The notes below the pieces were generated by a model, which did not search any database, was not told where the DNA came from, and worked only from the letters and a program-made list of their open reading frames with translations. From positions 682,001 through 746,000 of the forward strand of contig NZ_JYIJ01000017.1 in the NCBI RefSeq assembly GCF_001543895.1: a stretch of 64,000 bases of DNA, written 5' to 3'. This DNA is from Carbonactinospora thermoautotrophica. GTDB taxonomy: Bacteria > Actinomycetota > Actinomycetes > Streptomycetales > Carbonactinosporaceae. This document shows positions 1 through 18,481 of the stretch, one piece after another (the stretch's first letter is position 1; the number at the start of each line of letters is the position of its first letter). The position numbers were made by a program, and so were the translations under genes.

Positions 1-293
1 GCACCGGTGATCATGTTCTTGATGTAGTCCGCGTGACCCGGGCAGTCAACGTGCGCGTAGTGGCGCTTCTCGGTCTGGTACTCGACGTGCGCGATCGAGA
101 TGGTGATACCGCGCTGCCGCTCCTCCGGCGCCTTGTCGATCTGATCGAACGGCGTGAAGGGGTTGACGTCCGGGTACTTGTCGTGCAGCACCTTCGTGAT
201 CGCCGCGGTCAGGGTCGTCTTCCCGTGGTCGATGTGGCCGATGGTGCCGATGTTGACGTGCGGCTTAGTGCGCTCGAACTTCGCCTTAGCCAC
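1..293 (-). CDS. tuf: Elongation factor Tu, N-terminal part (runs off the left edge)
   Basis: EF-Tu delivers aminoacyl-tRNA to the ribosome as a GTP complex. Only the first 97 codons are present. They open [20 protein letters not shown] and contain the P-loop GHIDHGKTT, followed by the effector region in the usual EF-Tu order. The start is GTG, with CAGGAGG a few bases upstream. The gene lies just downstream of fusA on the same strand, as the last gene of the str operon (rpsL-rpsG-fusA-tuf). The C-terminal domains lie outside the window. Confidence 0.97.
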   Translation of the reverse strand, partial: MAKAKFERTKPHVNIGTIGHIDHGKTTLTAAITKVLHDKYPDVNPFTPFDQIDKAPEERQRGITISIAHVEYQTEKRHYAHVDCPGHADYIKNMITG

Positions 294-403
294 TTTGGGG
301 GGTCCTCCTGTGGACTGGTGCTTAACGCCGTACGACGTTTGGCGATTCGGGATTGGTGACTCCGGTCAGGACCGGGGTGGGACGGTGGCCGGCTCGTGGC
401 TGG

Positions 404-2503
<2,100 letters not shown>

Positions 2504-2545
2504 CTGGCTTGTCTTCTCTCTCGATGTCGTAGCTACGGGCGGCGA

Positions 2546-3016
2546 CTACCAGCGGTAGTGGGCGAAGGCCTTGTTCGACTCCGCCATCTTGTGGGTGTCC
2601 TCGCGGCGCTTGACGCTCGCGCCCAGGCCGTTGCTGGCGTCGAGCAGCTCGTTCATCAGCCGCTCGGTCATGGTCTTCTCGCGACGCTGCCGCGCGTACT
2701 GCACGATCCAACGCAGAGCCAGCGTGGTCGACCGACCAGCCCGGACCTCGACCGGCACCTGGTAGGTGGCGCCGCCGACACGGCGGCTGCGGACCTCCAG
2801 GGTCGGCTTCACGTTGTCCAGCGCCCGCTTGAGCGTGATGACCGGGTCGGTACCGGTCTTCTCCCGGCAACCCTCGAGGGCGCCGTACACGATCCGCTCC
2901 GCCACCGAACGCTTGCCGTTCAGCAGGACCTTGTTGATCAGCGCGGTGACCAGTGGAGAGTGGTAGACCGGGTCGACGCGGACCGGTCGCTTCGGGGCAG
3001 GGCCCTTGCGGGGCAT
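2546..3016 (-). CDS. rpsG: 30S ribosomal protein S7
   Basis: S7 organises the 16S rRNA 3' major domain at the head of the small subunit. The 156-residue product opens [20 protein letters not shown] and ends in the conserved NKAFAHYRW, which is full length for the family. Its ATG shares one base with the rpsL stop (TGATG), a translational-coupling arrangement typical of the str operon. In other bacteria S7 represses its own operon; I see no clear operator here. Confidence 0.98.
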   Translation of the reverse strand: MPRKGPAPKRPVRVDPVYHSPLVTALINKVLLNGKRSVAERIVYGALEGCREKTGTDPVITLKRALDNVKPTLEVRSRRVGGATYQVPVEVRAGRSTTLALRWIVQYARQRREKTMTERLMNELLDASNGLGASVKRREDTHKMAESNKAFAHYRW

Positions 3017-3390
3017 CAGCTCTTCTCCTTCTTCGCGCCGTAGCGGCTGCGGGCCTGCTTACGGTTCTTCACGCCCTGCGTGTCCAGGGACCCGCGGATG
3101 ATCTTGTAACGCACGCCGGGCAGGTCCTTCACACGGCCGCCGCGGACGAGAACGATCGAGTGCTCCTGCAGGTTGTGACCGATACCCGGAATGTAGGCCG
3201 TGACCTCGATGCCGTTGGTCAGGCGGACACGGGCCACCTTCCGCAGGGCCGAGTTCGGCTTCTTGGGAGTGGTCGTGTAGACGCGCGTGCAGACACCTCG
3301 ACGCTGCGGGCTCCCCTTGAGCGCCGGGGTCTTGTTCTTTGTGATCTTGTCCTGCCGGCCCTTCCGGACCAGCTGCTGGATCGTCGGCAC
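3016..3390 (-). CDS. rpsL: 30S ribosomal protein S12
   Basis: S12 is the decoding-centre protein. The 124-residue product starts [16 protein letters not shown]. Both lysines whose substitution gives streptomycin resistance in model bacteria are present: [12 protein letters not shown] (K43 region) and [13 protein letters not shown] (K88 region). The sequence is therefore of the streptomycin-sensitive type at these sites. It is the first gene of the rpsL-rpsG-fusA-tuf block, behind a structured leader and a recognisable promoter. Confidence 0.98.
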   Translation of the reverse strand: MPTIQQLVRKGRQDKITKNKTPALKGSPQRRGVCTRVYTTTPKKPNSALRKVARVRLTNGIEVTAYIPGIGHNLQEHSIVLVRGGRVKDLPGVRYKIIRGSLDTQGVKNRKQARSRYGAKKEKS

Positions 3391-3963
3391 TCGCGTCTCC
3401 GTCTTCCTCTGATCTGTGCTGGCTAACTGGGTTCAGACCGGGTGGTTTCACCCGGCTTGTCCGACCCCCGAGGTCGGGTGTGTCGCCCGGCCCTTCCACG
3501 GCGCGACCGCTGCCGAATCGGCCGGGGATCGGGAGAGCTCCCGCGGTAGGACCGGCGCTCGGCTAGCAGGCGGCGTACCGGGGCACGCAGGAGCCGCCCA
3601 GGGAACCCCCTGGGCACAGAGGAAGAGAGTAATCCTCCCGAAGCGCCCAGGTCAAAACGGTTCGCCTTGAGGCGAGTAAGCAAGGGCGCGTCCGCCGTAA
3701 CCTACTCGACTCGAGACTCGTCTATTGTCCACGTCGCCCGCGCTGGCTGCCAAATCGGATACGCCGAACCGGACCATACCGACAGCGGGGCACGTGGCCG
3801 GAGAGCCAGCCGGCCACGGACCCGGCGACACTCGCGAGCCCCGTCAAGAGCCGATCGCCGCCGGTACGTGCCGTCCACGGCACCCACTTGGTTCGGGCTC
3901 CTCCGGCCGCTCGCCGGACGGCCCCGAGAGCGGGCCTGTTTCCTCGCTGCTCCCGTGGAAAGC
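3391..3963 (-). promoter_or_regulatory. str operon promoter and structured 5' leader
   Basis: A sigma70-like promoter reads TTGACC (3650-3655), an 18-base spacer, then TACTCT (3626-3631) on the minus strand. The roughly 230-base leader to rpsL can fold a hairpin with an 8-bp stem and AACC loop (3596-3615). It can also fold a 7-bp hairpin CCGGGTG/CACCCGG (3438-3455). Such leaders may bind ribosomal protein, but that role is inferred only. I see nothing coding between 3656 and the rpoC terminator at 3964. Confidence 0.55.
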
Positions 3964-3998
3964 GTCATGGGCTCCGCGCCGAGCGCGGAGCCCATGAC
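3964..3998 (-). terminator. Terminator after rpoC
   Basis: A perfect 16-bp inverted repeat (3964-3979 with 3983-3998) with a 3-base loop lies 17 bases beyond the rpoC stop on the minus strand. There is no long T run, as is common in actinobacteria. It separates rpoBC transcription from the rpsL promoter. Confidence 0.85.
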
Positions 3999-4014
3999 AC
4001 GAACTCGCCGAGGC

Positions 4015-7893
<3,879 letters not shown>

Positions 7894-7947
7894 TGTGTCA
7901 ATCCCTCAATTCAGGGTGTGGTGTCCTCATCCTGGTCCGCCGGACGG

Positions 7948-7986
7948 GCGGCTGGGCGGCCACCGGTGTGGCACCCGCCCAGCCGC
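7948..7986 (-). promoter_or_regulatory. Hairpin in the rpoB-rpoC intergenic region
   Basis: A 12-bp perfect stem (7948-7959 with 7975-7986) continues inward through a 4-bp CCAC/GTGG stem. It lies between the rpoB stop and the rpoC start. There is no T run. It could act as a partial terminator or an RNA-processing site that tunes the ratio of beta' to beta; that role is inference from position. Confidence 0.5.
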
Positions 7987-7993
7987 TGTGCCG

Positions 7994-11488
<3,495 letters not shown>

Positions 11489-11552
11489 CCTACGCGCATG
11501 CCGGACAACCCATGACTAGGCCATGGGCAATCAGAGGGCAGCGCAAAGGAGC

Positions 11553-11581
11553 AGTGTAGCCGGAAGGCTCACTGCTGTCGA
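11553..11581 (-). promoter_or_regulatory. Probable rpoB promoter
   Basis: On the minus strand TCGACA (11576-11581), a 17-base spacer and TACACT (11553-11558) match a sigma70/HrdB-type promoter. This would give a leader of about 55 bases before rpoB. The rest of the 392-base divergent gap to hisS (11489-11880) holds an AT-richer stretch near 11750-11780 and no convincing gene. I see no T-box anti-terminator upstream of hisS. Confidence 0.6.
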
Positions 11582-11880
11582 GCGGGACGACCAGTACCTG
11601 ATGTCAGTGCCCAACTCTCGCGCGCCCATCGTGCATCGGCAGCATTACTCGCCACTGGCCTTTCGTCAAGGAGTTCATCAGCGTTGCCCCTCTGACCAGC
11701 GGCTTTTCCCAGCCCCGGAGATTCACCCGAACAGAGGAACGATCACGGATGATCAACCTTGATATATCCGAAAAGTCTGAATCGCCGGACTGGAACTCGC
11801 GCGCTGGCCAGACCACCGGGTGTGATACTGGCTGGCAGAGAGCTGACGTACGGTGCATCGAGGAGCAGGAGCGGACGCAC

Positions 11881-13221
11881 ATGGCGCGACCCACGCCGAT
11901 CAGCGGGTTTCCGGAGTGGCTGCCGCACGAGCGGATGATCGAGCAGCACATCCTCGACACCATCCGGAACACGTTCGAGCTGCATGGGTTCGCGCCCGTG
12001 GAGACGCGCGCGGTCGAGCCGCTCGACCAGCTGCTCCGCAAGGGGGAGACCGACAAGGAGATCTACGTCCTGCGGCGGCTGCAGGCCGAGGAGGACGACT
12101 CGGAGGAATCGGTCGGCCTGGGCCTGCACTTCGACCTGACCGTGCCGTTCGCCCGGTACGTGCTGGAGAACGCGGGCAAGCTGCAGTTCCCGCTGCGCCG
12201 GTACCAGATCCAGAAGGTGTGGCGGGGCGAGCGGCCGCAGGAGGGCCGGTTCCGGGAGTTCTACCAGGCCGACATCGACGTGATCGGCAAGGACCGGCTG
12301 CCGTTCCACTACGAGGTGGAGATGCCGCTGGTGGTGGCGGACGCGCTCGCCCGGCTGCCGATCCCGCCCATCCGCATCCAGGCCAACAACCGGAAGATCG
12401 CCGAGGGCTTCTACCGCGGCCTGGGCATCGAGGACGTGACCGGCGTGCTGCGCGCGGTCGACAAGCTGGACAAGATAGGCCCCGAGCAGGTGCACACGCT
12501 GCTGGTCGAGCAGATCGGCTGCACCGACGAGCAGGCGCGCGCCTGCCTGGCGTTGGCCCGGATCTCCGCCGAGGACGGCTCGTTCGCCGACCGCGTGCAC
12601 GAGCTCGGCGCCAAGGACGAGCTGCTCGACGAGGGCCTGGAGGAGCTCACCCGCGTCGTCGAGGCCGCCCGCGAGCACGCGCCCGGCCTGCTCGTGGCCG
12701 ATCTGCGGATCGCCCGCGGCCTGGACTACTACACCGGCACCGTGTACGAGACGCAGCTGCGTGGCCACGAGTCGCTGGGCTCGATCTGCTCCGGCGGCCG
12801 GTACGACAACCTGGCCTCCACCGAGGACGAGACGTACCCGGGTGTGGGCATCTCGATCGGCGTCACCCGGCTGGTGTCCCGCCTGCTGGGCCAGAACCTG
12901 CTGACGGTGAGCCGGAAGGTGCCGACCTGCGTGCTGGTCGCGCTGCCCAACGAGGAGGCACGCGCGGACTGCTACCGGATCGCCGCCGCGCTGCGTCGCC
13001 GCGGGATCGCCGCCGAGGTGGCGCCCGAGGCGGTCAAGTACGGCAAGCAGATCCGGTTCGCCGAGCGACGGGGCATCCCTTACGTGTGGTTCCCCCAGGG
13101 CGAGTCCGGCGGCCAGGAGGTCCGCGACATCCGGTCCGGCGAGCAGCGGCCCGCCGACCCGGACACGTGGACCCCGCCGGCCGAGGACCTGTACCCGCTG
13201 GTCACGGCGACCGGTCAGTGA
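11881..13221 (+). CDS. hisS: Histidyl-tRNA synthetase
   Basis: This class II aminoacyl-tRNA synthetase charges tRNA-His. The 446-residue product starts at ATG behind GCAGGAGC and opens MARPTPISGFPEWLP. HisRS landmarks are present: the motif 2 area (RRYQIQKVWRGERPQ), the histidine-A box RGLDYYTGTVYE, and motif 3 GVGISIGVTRL with SGGRYDNL. It is the only plus-strand gene in this part of the core region and sits between rpoB and the end of the mce operon. Whether the genome has a second hisS elsewhere cannot be told. Confidence 0.95.
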   Translation: MARPTPISGFPEWLPHERMIEQHILDTIRNTFELHGFAPVETRAVEPLDQLLRKGETDKEIYVLRRLQAEEDDSEESVGLGLHFDLTVPFARYVLENAGKLQFPLRRYQIQKVWRGERPQEGRFREFYQADIDVIGKDRLPFHYEVEMPLVVADALARLPIPPIRIQANNRKIAEGFYRGLGIEDVTGVLRAVDKLDKIGPEQVHTLLVEQIGCTDEQARACLALARISAEDGSFADRVHELGAKDELLDEGLEELTRVVEAAREHAPGLLVADLRIARGLDYYTGTVYETQLRGHESLGSICSGGRYDNLASTEDETYPGVGISIGVTRLVSRLLGQNLLTVSRKVPTCVLVALPNEEARADCYRIAAALRRRGIAAEVAPEAVKYGKQIRFAERRGIPYVWFPQGESGGQEVRDIRSGEQRPADPDTWTPPAEDLYPLVTATGQ

Positions 13222-13238
13222 TCCAGTTTTCGATTGTG

Positions 13239-13272
13239 CGGCAGGGCGCTCGCGAGCCGGAGCGCCCTGCCG
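13239..13272 (+). terminator. Terminator after hisS
   Basis: A perfect 12-bp stem (13239-13250 with 13261-13272) and a 10-base loop begin 17 bases after the hisS stop codon. The remaining gap up to 13425 shows only weak imperfect dyads that could end the convergent mce transcript. Confidence 0.75.
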
Positions 13273-13425
13273 TGGTGAGCCTCTCGCGCTGAACCCTCTG
13301 CTCGAGATCATCCCTGAAAAGATCGCCCGAGGGAAGGCGTTGGGGAAAAGGCGGCGCACGCGAAGTCCGCCGCCGGCGAAGCGCCTGGCCTGAGGCTCCT
13401 CGGGGCTGTCGCCCGATGGCCAGGG

Positions 13426-14097
13426 TCAGAGCGCCTCGATGTTGCTCACCAGCCAGCCGGCGCCGGTCTTCTTCAGCGTCATTCGGACCCGGCTGAGATC
13501 CAGTCGCGGCGCCTTGAGCTGGCTGTTCGTGGCCTGCTGGTTGACGAACATCAGCACCTGCGCCTCGTCGGGTTCGGCCCGGATCACGCCGGCGGCCGCC
13601 ACGTTGCCCACGACGACTGCCCGGTACTGCGTCGCGGTCGGCTTGACGACCTTGGTGAACGTCTCCGCGTACTTCTCCTTGAAGTCGCCGGTCAGCACCG
13701 CCTGAGCCTTGGCGAGGTCCTGGTCCAGGTGCCGGTAGTCGTACGAGAGCAGCACCGGCGTGTGCATCTCCGCGGCGGCCAGGGCCTTCTCCCGGGCCTC
13801 CTCAGCGGCCCGCTGCTGGAGCAGGTCATACGCCAGGAAGCCGACCAGGCCCCCGGCGAGCACCACAGCGGCCGTGAGCAGGACGACGAACGCGCCCGCC
13901 GGCCGCCGCCCGGGCCCGCCGCCCGCCCGTGGGTCAACGGGCTGCTGCGCGCTCGTGGGCTCGTCCTGGATCGGCCGGCCCGGCTGCTCACCCGGGCCGG
14001 GGGCGGCGCTCTTCCGCGGGCCCCGCTTGGCGGCCTGGCGCAGGCCGGCCACACGCGGCCGTCGCCTCGGGACGGCGGGGTTGGCGGGTGGGTTCAC
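13426..14097 (-). CDS. Mce-associated membrane protein (Mam type)
   Basis: The product is a 223-residue protein with a basic, Pro-rich cytoplasmic N-terminus and one transmembrane helix (AGAFVVLLTAAVVLAGGLVG). An external domain of NTF2-like Mam proteins follows. Mam proteins stabilise or assist the Mce complex in mycobacteria. The GTG start was chosen because AAGGAG lies 7 bases upstream; a longer TTG start six codons earlier has no such site. It is the last gene of the mce operon and shares the pattern YDYRHLDQDL...TGDFKEKY with its neighbour, so the two look like paralogues. Confidence 0.85.
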   Translation of the reverse strand: MNPPANPAVPRRRPRVAGLRQAAKRGPRKSAAPGPGEQPGRPIQDEPTSAQQPVDPRAGGGPGRRPAGAFVVLLTAAVVLAGGLVGFLAYDLLQQRAAEEAREKALAAAEMHTPVLLSYDYRHLDQDLAKAQAVLTGDFKEKYAETFTKVVKPTATQYRAVVVGNVAAAGVIRAEPDEAQVLMFVNQQATNSQLKAPRLDLSRVRMTLKKTGAGWLVSNIEAL

Positions 14098-14149
14098 GCG
14101 CTTACTCCTTGGCAAGGTGGCTTACTCCTCGGCAGGGGGCGTTCCGGGA

Positions 14150-14671
14150 TCAGCCGACGAACTCCAGGTTGGAGGTGAGCCAGCGGTCGCCCTCACGGCG
14201 CAGGTCGAGCTGGATGCGGTAGTGACGCTCCTGGCCCTGCGGGACGGCCTTGTTGGTCACCGTGCTGTCCGCGACCACGAGCACCCGGGCGGAATCGTCG
14301 TCGTACGAGACGATCCCGGCCTCCAGCACCTGGCCCTTGGAGACGGTCTTGTTCTCCGTGACCAGCTGCTCGAGCTGCGGGGCCCTGGCGCTGAACTCCT
14401 GCTTGAAGTCACCGGTCGAGGCCTCCAGCACCCGGTCCAGGTCACGCCGGCCGTGCTGGTAGTCAAGGGTGGTGAAGTTCACCACCATCTGGCGAGCCGC
14501 TGCCAGGATCTCCTGCCGGCGGCCTTCCTCGGCCCGGTACCGGTAGACCTGCCAGCCCAGCACGCCAGCCGCCGCGAGCAGCAGCACCAGGACGACGGAC
14601 AGCCCGACGACCGCGCCGCGTCCCCGCGACGAGGTCAATTGCCCAGCGGGCCGATCAGCAGCCACGTCCAC
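14150..14671 (-). CDS. Mce-associated membrane protein (Mam type)
   Basis: The 173-residue protein has one N-terminal transmembrane helix (VVGLSVVLVLLLAAAGVLGW) and an external domain containing LDYQHGRRDLDRVLEASTGDF. It ends with RWLTSNLEFVG. It resembles the next gene and Mce-associated proteins generally. A GTG start with GAAAGGA upstream overlaps the end of mceF by 37 bases. A TTG start giving a TTGA overlap with the mceF stop is an alternative that would remove 11 residues. Its role in lipid import is inferred from family and operon. Confidence 0.85.
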   Translation of the reverse strand: MDVAADRPAGQLTSSRGRGAVVGLSVVLVLLLAAAGVLGWQVYRYRAEEGRRQEILAAARQMVVNFTTLDYQHGRRDLDRVLEASTGDFKQEFSARAPQLEQLVTENKTVSKGQVLEAGIVSYDDDSARVLVVADSTVTNKAVPQGQERHYRIQLDLRREGDRWLTSNLEFVG

Positions 14672-15999
14672 GAGTCCTTTCCCATCACCTTCTGCTGGCC
14701 ACCCAGCGAGCCGATGATGATCGGCTCGCCGTCCGGGCCCATGGCGAGGCCGGTGACCGGGTCGTAACCGGAGATGACGAACGTCGGCGCGCCGGTGGCC
14801 CGCGGCGTGCCGGCCGACGGCCTGGCCTGGCTGGACTGGGTGGGGTTCGAGCCTACGTCGGGGTTCGAGCCTCGGGTCTTCGCGCGGGGGACGTTGTGGG
14901 CGCCGCGCACGTTGGTCCGGCTACCCCGGGGCTCGGCGCACTTGACCTTGGTGTTGGCCCGCTTCGCCTTGCTCGGGTCGTCGCCCCAGCCCTCGTCCGG
15001 CGTACGACGCTCGGTGCTCTGATACCCCTTGCGGCACACCGGAGGATCGGGGGGCAGCGCCAGACCGAAGTGCACGGTGCCGTCACCGGGCACGATCGTG
15101 AAGGTGCCCACCAGGTTCTGCGGGTACGTGACCAGGATCTGCTCGATGGCAGGCAGCCGGGCGGTGGTGACCTGGCCGACCGAGACGAGGTTGCCGAGCA
15201 GCACCGGGAGCGTCGGCCGGGTGGTCCGCAGCAGCGCTTCGAGCTCCCGGGACGCGACCGGCCCGTTGTCCAGCACCTTGCGCAGGTCCGGGTCGCTGGC
15301 GCGCACCTGGTCGGTGAGCAGGGCGAGGTCCCGGGAGAACGACTTGATGGCGCTGGCCTGGTCGTTCTGCGTCTTGAGGACCTTCTGGGAGTCCTGGATG
15401 AGCTTGATCGTCTGCGGCAGGTTCTGCTCGGCCGCCACGGTCAGCTCGTCGCCGCTGTCGATGAGTCGCTGCAGGTCCCGGCCGGTCCCGGAGAACGCCC
15501 TGCCCAGCTCGCCGATGACGGTGGTCAGGTCCTGCCTGTCCACCGAGTTGACCAGCCGGTCCAGGTTGACCAGCAGGGTCGTGGTGGAGATCGGGGTCCG
15601 CGTGTCGCCGCGCGGGATAACCGCGCCCGGTTGCAGGTACGGGCCGCCGTCCCGGCGCGGCTGCAGGTCGACGTACTGCTCGCCGACCGCGGACCGGTTG
15701 GCCACCACCGCGATCGTGTCGGCCGGGATCTTGGTGCCTTTTTCCAGCTCCAGGTCCACGCGCACGCCGTCGGGGCGCAGGTGCAGCTCGCCGACGCGGC
15801 CCACCGGCACGCCGCGGTACGTCACCTCGGCGCTGGAGAAGATGCCGCCAGCCTCGGCGAAGTCCGCCGAGATCGTGTACGTGCGGCCGAAGAGCCGGTC
15901 CCCGACGCCGATGTAGTTGACGCCGACGTACGCGATGCCCAGCGCGGTGAGCGCCGCGAACGCCAGCAGCTGGAGCTTGACGGCAGTCCGGATGATCAC
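14635..15999 (-). CDS. mceF: MCE family protein MceF
   Basis: This is the sixth Mce substrate-binding/tunnel protein of the cassette, 454 residues. A single N-terminal membrane anchor (LQLLAFAALTALGIAYVGV) is followed by an MlaD domain (about 35-120) and a helical region. A Pro/Arg-rich tail ends in SWTWLLIGPLGN, as in MceF proteins. The GTG start overlaps the mceE stop (GTGA). The open frame extends far upstream into mceE, but that part is a shadow. Mce hexamers form a lipid-shuttling tunnel from the envelope to the YrbE permease. Confidence 0.92.
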   Translation of the reverse strand: MIIRTAVKLQLLAFAALTALGIAYVGVNYIGVGDRLFGRTYTISADFAEAGGIFSSAEVTYRGVPVGRVGELHLRPDGVRVDLELEKGTKIPADTIAVVANRSAVGEQYVDLQPRRDGGPYLQPGAVIPRGDTRTPISTTTLLVNLDRLVNSVDRQDLTTVIGELGRAFSGTGRDLQRLIDSGDELTVAAEQNLPQTIKLIQDSQKVLKTQNDQASAIKSFSRDLALLTDQVRASDPDLRKVLDNGPVASRELEALLRTTRPTLPVLLGNLVSVGQVTTARLPAIEQILVTYPQNLVGTFTIVPGDGTVHFGLALPPDPPVCRKGYQSTERRTPDEGWGDDPSKAKRANTKVKCAEPRGSRTNVRGAHNVPRAKTRGSNPDVGSNPTQSSQARPSAGTPRATGAPTFVISGYDPVTGLAMGPDGEPIIIGSLGGQQKVMGKDSWTWLLIGPLGN

Positions 16000-17336
16000 G
16001 CGATCCCTCCCATCGGCCCGAGCAGCAGCGTGACGAGCCGCGGGTCGAACCCGTGGTAGTACGCGGCGTAGTACTGGGCGCCGTACCCCGACCCGCCCTG
16101 CTCGTACGCCGCGCCCCCGATGCAGATCGGCGGACACAGGGCGCCCCTGCTTCCGCTGCCGGAGCCGCCGCTCTTGCCGGTGGGCGCCGGGGTCGGGCAG
16201 TGGGCCGACAGCGGCACGCCGGGCAGCGGCTTCGTCGGGCACGGGATCGGCCCGGGAACCGGCACGAGCGGCGGCAGGGTGACCTCGGGACAGCCGAGCA
16301 GCGGCGGGCAGTCCTGCCTCGGTTCGCCGGCGTCGCGCTCGATCAGGTTGTCGTACAAGGTCTTCAGGTCCAGGTCGGCCTTGATCCGCAGGTTGGTGTA
16401 GTCGCTGCCCCTGACGGCGTCCGCGGCGTTCTTGGGGAACGGGAACGTGACCAGCAGCTCCAGCGCCTTGGGCAGGTCGTTGCCGGCCTGGTTGAGCCTG
16501 GTCAGGATCGGCTCCAGCGCCTTGAGGTTGGCGATCAGGTCCTGCTGGGAGGCGTTGATCACCCGGGTGCCGACCACGCCCAGCTCGGACAGCGCCTGGA
16601 GCATCTGCACGAGCTGCGCCCGCTGGTCGGCCAGAGCCTTCAGGCCGGGGTGGATCTGGTCGAGGGCGACGCCGATGGTCTGCCGCTGGGCGGCGAGGGT
16701 GCGCGACAGCTTGTCCAGGTTCTCGATCGCCCGGACGATCTCGGCCTTGCGCTGGTCCAGGCTCTTGACCAGGGTGTCGAGCTGCTCGAGCAGGTCCTTG
16801 ATCCGGTCCTCGCGGCCGGCCATGACCTCGTTCAGCTCGTGGCTGATGGTCCTGAGCTGGGCCACACCACCGCCGTTGAGCAGCAGGGACAGCGCGGAGA
16901 GGACCTCCTCGACCTCGATGCTGCGGCTGCTGCGGGACAGCGGGATCACGTCGCCGTCGCCGAGCCGGCCGACCGGCTGCTGGTCCGTGGGCGGGGCGAG
17001 CGAGACGAACTTCTCGCCCAGCAGGCTGGTCTGCCGAATCGACGCGACCGCGTTGTCCGGCAGCTCGACCGAGTTCTTGATCCGCAGCCGGACCTTGGCG
17101 TGCCAGCCGTCCAGCCAGATCTTCTCGACCGTGCCGACGGTCACGTCGTCGACGCGGACCGAGGAGCGCGGCACCAGGTCGAGCACGTCGTCGAACTCGA
17201 CGGTCACCCGGTACACGTCGTCGCCCTGGGCCGCGCCGCCGGGCAACGGCATGTCGTACAGGCCGTTGAACTGGCACGCGGTGAGCAGCAGCGTCCCCGC
17301 GATCGCGCCGGCGAGGGCGCGGACGACTCGCCTCAT
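15996..17336 (-). CDS. mceE: MCE family lipoprotein MceE
   Basis: The 446-residue protein has a lipoprotein signal (RALAGAIAGTLLLTAC, lipobox LLTAC) in place of the plain membrane anchor of its paralogues. This is the hallmark of MceE/LprK. An MlaD domain follows (about 45-125), then a long helical region. The C-terminus is rich in Pro and Gly (residues about 340-400) and ends LVTLLLGPMGGIA. It overlaps mceD and mceF by four bases each. Confidence 0.93.
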   Translation of the reverse strand: MRRVVRALAGAIAGTLLLTACQFNGLYDMPLPGGAAQGDDVYRVTVEFDDVLDLVPRSSVRVDDVTVGTVEKIWLDGWHAKVRLRIKNSVELPDNAVASIRQTSLLGEKFVSLAPPTDQQPVGRLGDGDVIPLSRSSRSIEVEEVLSALSLLLNGGGVAQLRTISHELNEVMAGREDRIKDLLEQLDTLVKSLDQRKAEIVRAIENLDKLSRTLAAQRQTIGVALDQIHPGLKALADQRAQLVQMLQALSELGVVGTRVINASQQDLIANLKALEPILTRLNQAGNDLPKALELLVTFPFPKNAADAVRGSDYTNLRIKADLDLKTLYDNLIERDAGEPRQDCPPLLGCPEVTLPPLVPVPGPIPCPTKPLPGVPLSAHCPTPAPTGKSGGSGSGSRGALCPPICIGGAAYEQGGSGYGAQYYAAYYHGFDPRLVTLLLGPMGGIA

Positions 17337-18481
17337 CGCTTGTTGCCACCCCCGAGAATCCCGCCGAGCGTCTTGTCGTAGTTGCCGCCGCCGGGCTGCG
17401 GCGGCAGGACCCCGCTGTCCGGGTCGGCCAACGGCAGCGGCGGCAGCTTCGCGAACGCGGCCTGCAGCGTCTTGCAGTCGACCTTCTCGCCGGTCGAGCG
17501 CAGCAGGGAGCAGAGGAACAGGCCCGGGTCGTGCAGCATCTCGGGGCTCATCCGCGTGTCGAGCGTCCCGGACGCCGGGTTGTACGCGTTCTTCAGGTTG
17601 CCCAGTGCCGCGGGAGCGACGTCGAGGATCTCCTCCAGCGCTTTCTGCTGCTTCACCAGGATCGCGGTCACGTCGGCCAGGCCCTTGAGGTCGCTGGACA
17701 GCCGCTCCCGGTTGTCCCGGACGAAGGTCGACACCTGCGCCAACGCGACGGCCAGGTTCCGCAGCGCCGCGGCGAGCTCTTGGCGTTCGCCCGCGAGCTG
17801 GTCCGCCACGTCCGCCAGCCGGGCGTTGAACTCCCGCACCTGCTGGTCGTTGGCGGCCAGCGCGCTGACGAACGCCTGGAGGTTGCGCACCGTGCCGAAC
17901 ATGGCCTCCTTGTTGTCGGCCAGCGTGTCGACCGCCAGGGAGACGTCCCTGATGCTCTGGTTGAGCTGCGCGCCGTTGCCGTCCAGGTTGCGGGCGGTCG
18001 TGTCGAGGAGTCGGGACAGCGAGCCGTCCTTGTTGGCGCCCTGCGGGCCGAGCGCCACGTTCAACTGGTTGAGCGACTCGAAGACCCGGTCCAGCTCCAC
18101 CGGCGTGGCGGTCCGCTCGAGCGGGATCTCCGCGCCGTCCGCCATCACCGGACCGCCCCTGTACACCGGGGTGAGCTGCACGTACCGGTCGGCGACCACC
18201 GACGGGGAGATGATCACGGCCTTGGCGTCGGCGGGCACCTTGTACTTGGCGTCGTACTCCATCTCGACGCGCACGTCGGTGCCGTTGGGCGTGATCTTGG
18301 TGACCTTGCCCACCGGGATGCCGAGGATCCGGACGTCGGACCCCTGGTACACGCTCACGGTGCGCGGGAAGACCGCCGTGACGCGGACCATGTCGCGCCG
18401 CGGCCGCAGCACGACCGCGGCCGAGACCACGAGCAACAGCACGACGGCCAGTGCGACCAGGCGGAACGCACGGGTGCTCAT
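17333..18481 (-). CDS. mceD: MCE family protein MceD
   Basis: The 382-residue Mce subunit has an N-terminal membrane helix (FRLVALAVVLLLVVSAAVVL), an MlaD domain (about 30-110) and an extended helical tunnel segment. A short Gly-rich tail ends GGGNKR. Its position between mceC and mceE, with ATGA overlaps on both sides, gives the subunit assignment; sequence alone distinguishes the paralogues less surely. Confidence 0.92.
   Translation of the reverse strand: MSTRAFRLVALAVVLLLVVSAAVVLRPRRDMVRVTAVFPRTVSVYQGSDVRILGIPVGKVTKITPNGTDVRVEMEYDAKYKVPADAKAVIISPSVVADRYVQLTPVYRGGPVMADGAEIPLERTATPVELDRVFESLNQLNVALGPQGANKDGSLSRLLDTTARNLDGNGAQLNQSIRDVSLAVDTLADNKEAMFGTVRNLQAFVSALAANDQQVREFNARLADVADQLAGERQELAAALRNLAVALAQVSTFVRDNRERLSSDLKGLADVTAILVKQQKALEEILDVAPAALGNLKNAYNPASGTLDTRMSPEMLHDPGLFLCSLLRSTGEKVDCKTLQAAFAKLPPLPLADPDSGVLPPQPGGGNYDKTLGGILGGGNKR

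Noticed and set aside
11489-11880. T-box riboswitch upstream of hisS
   Set aside because: No specifier-loop or conserved T-box sequence could be recognised.
16000-17349. N-terminal extension joining mceF to a 904-residue frame
   Set aside because: The extension overlaps mceE in another frame; the GTG at 15999 with a GTGA overlap and a membrane anchor is the proper mceF start.
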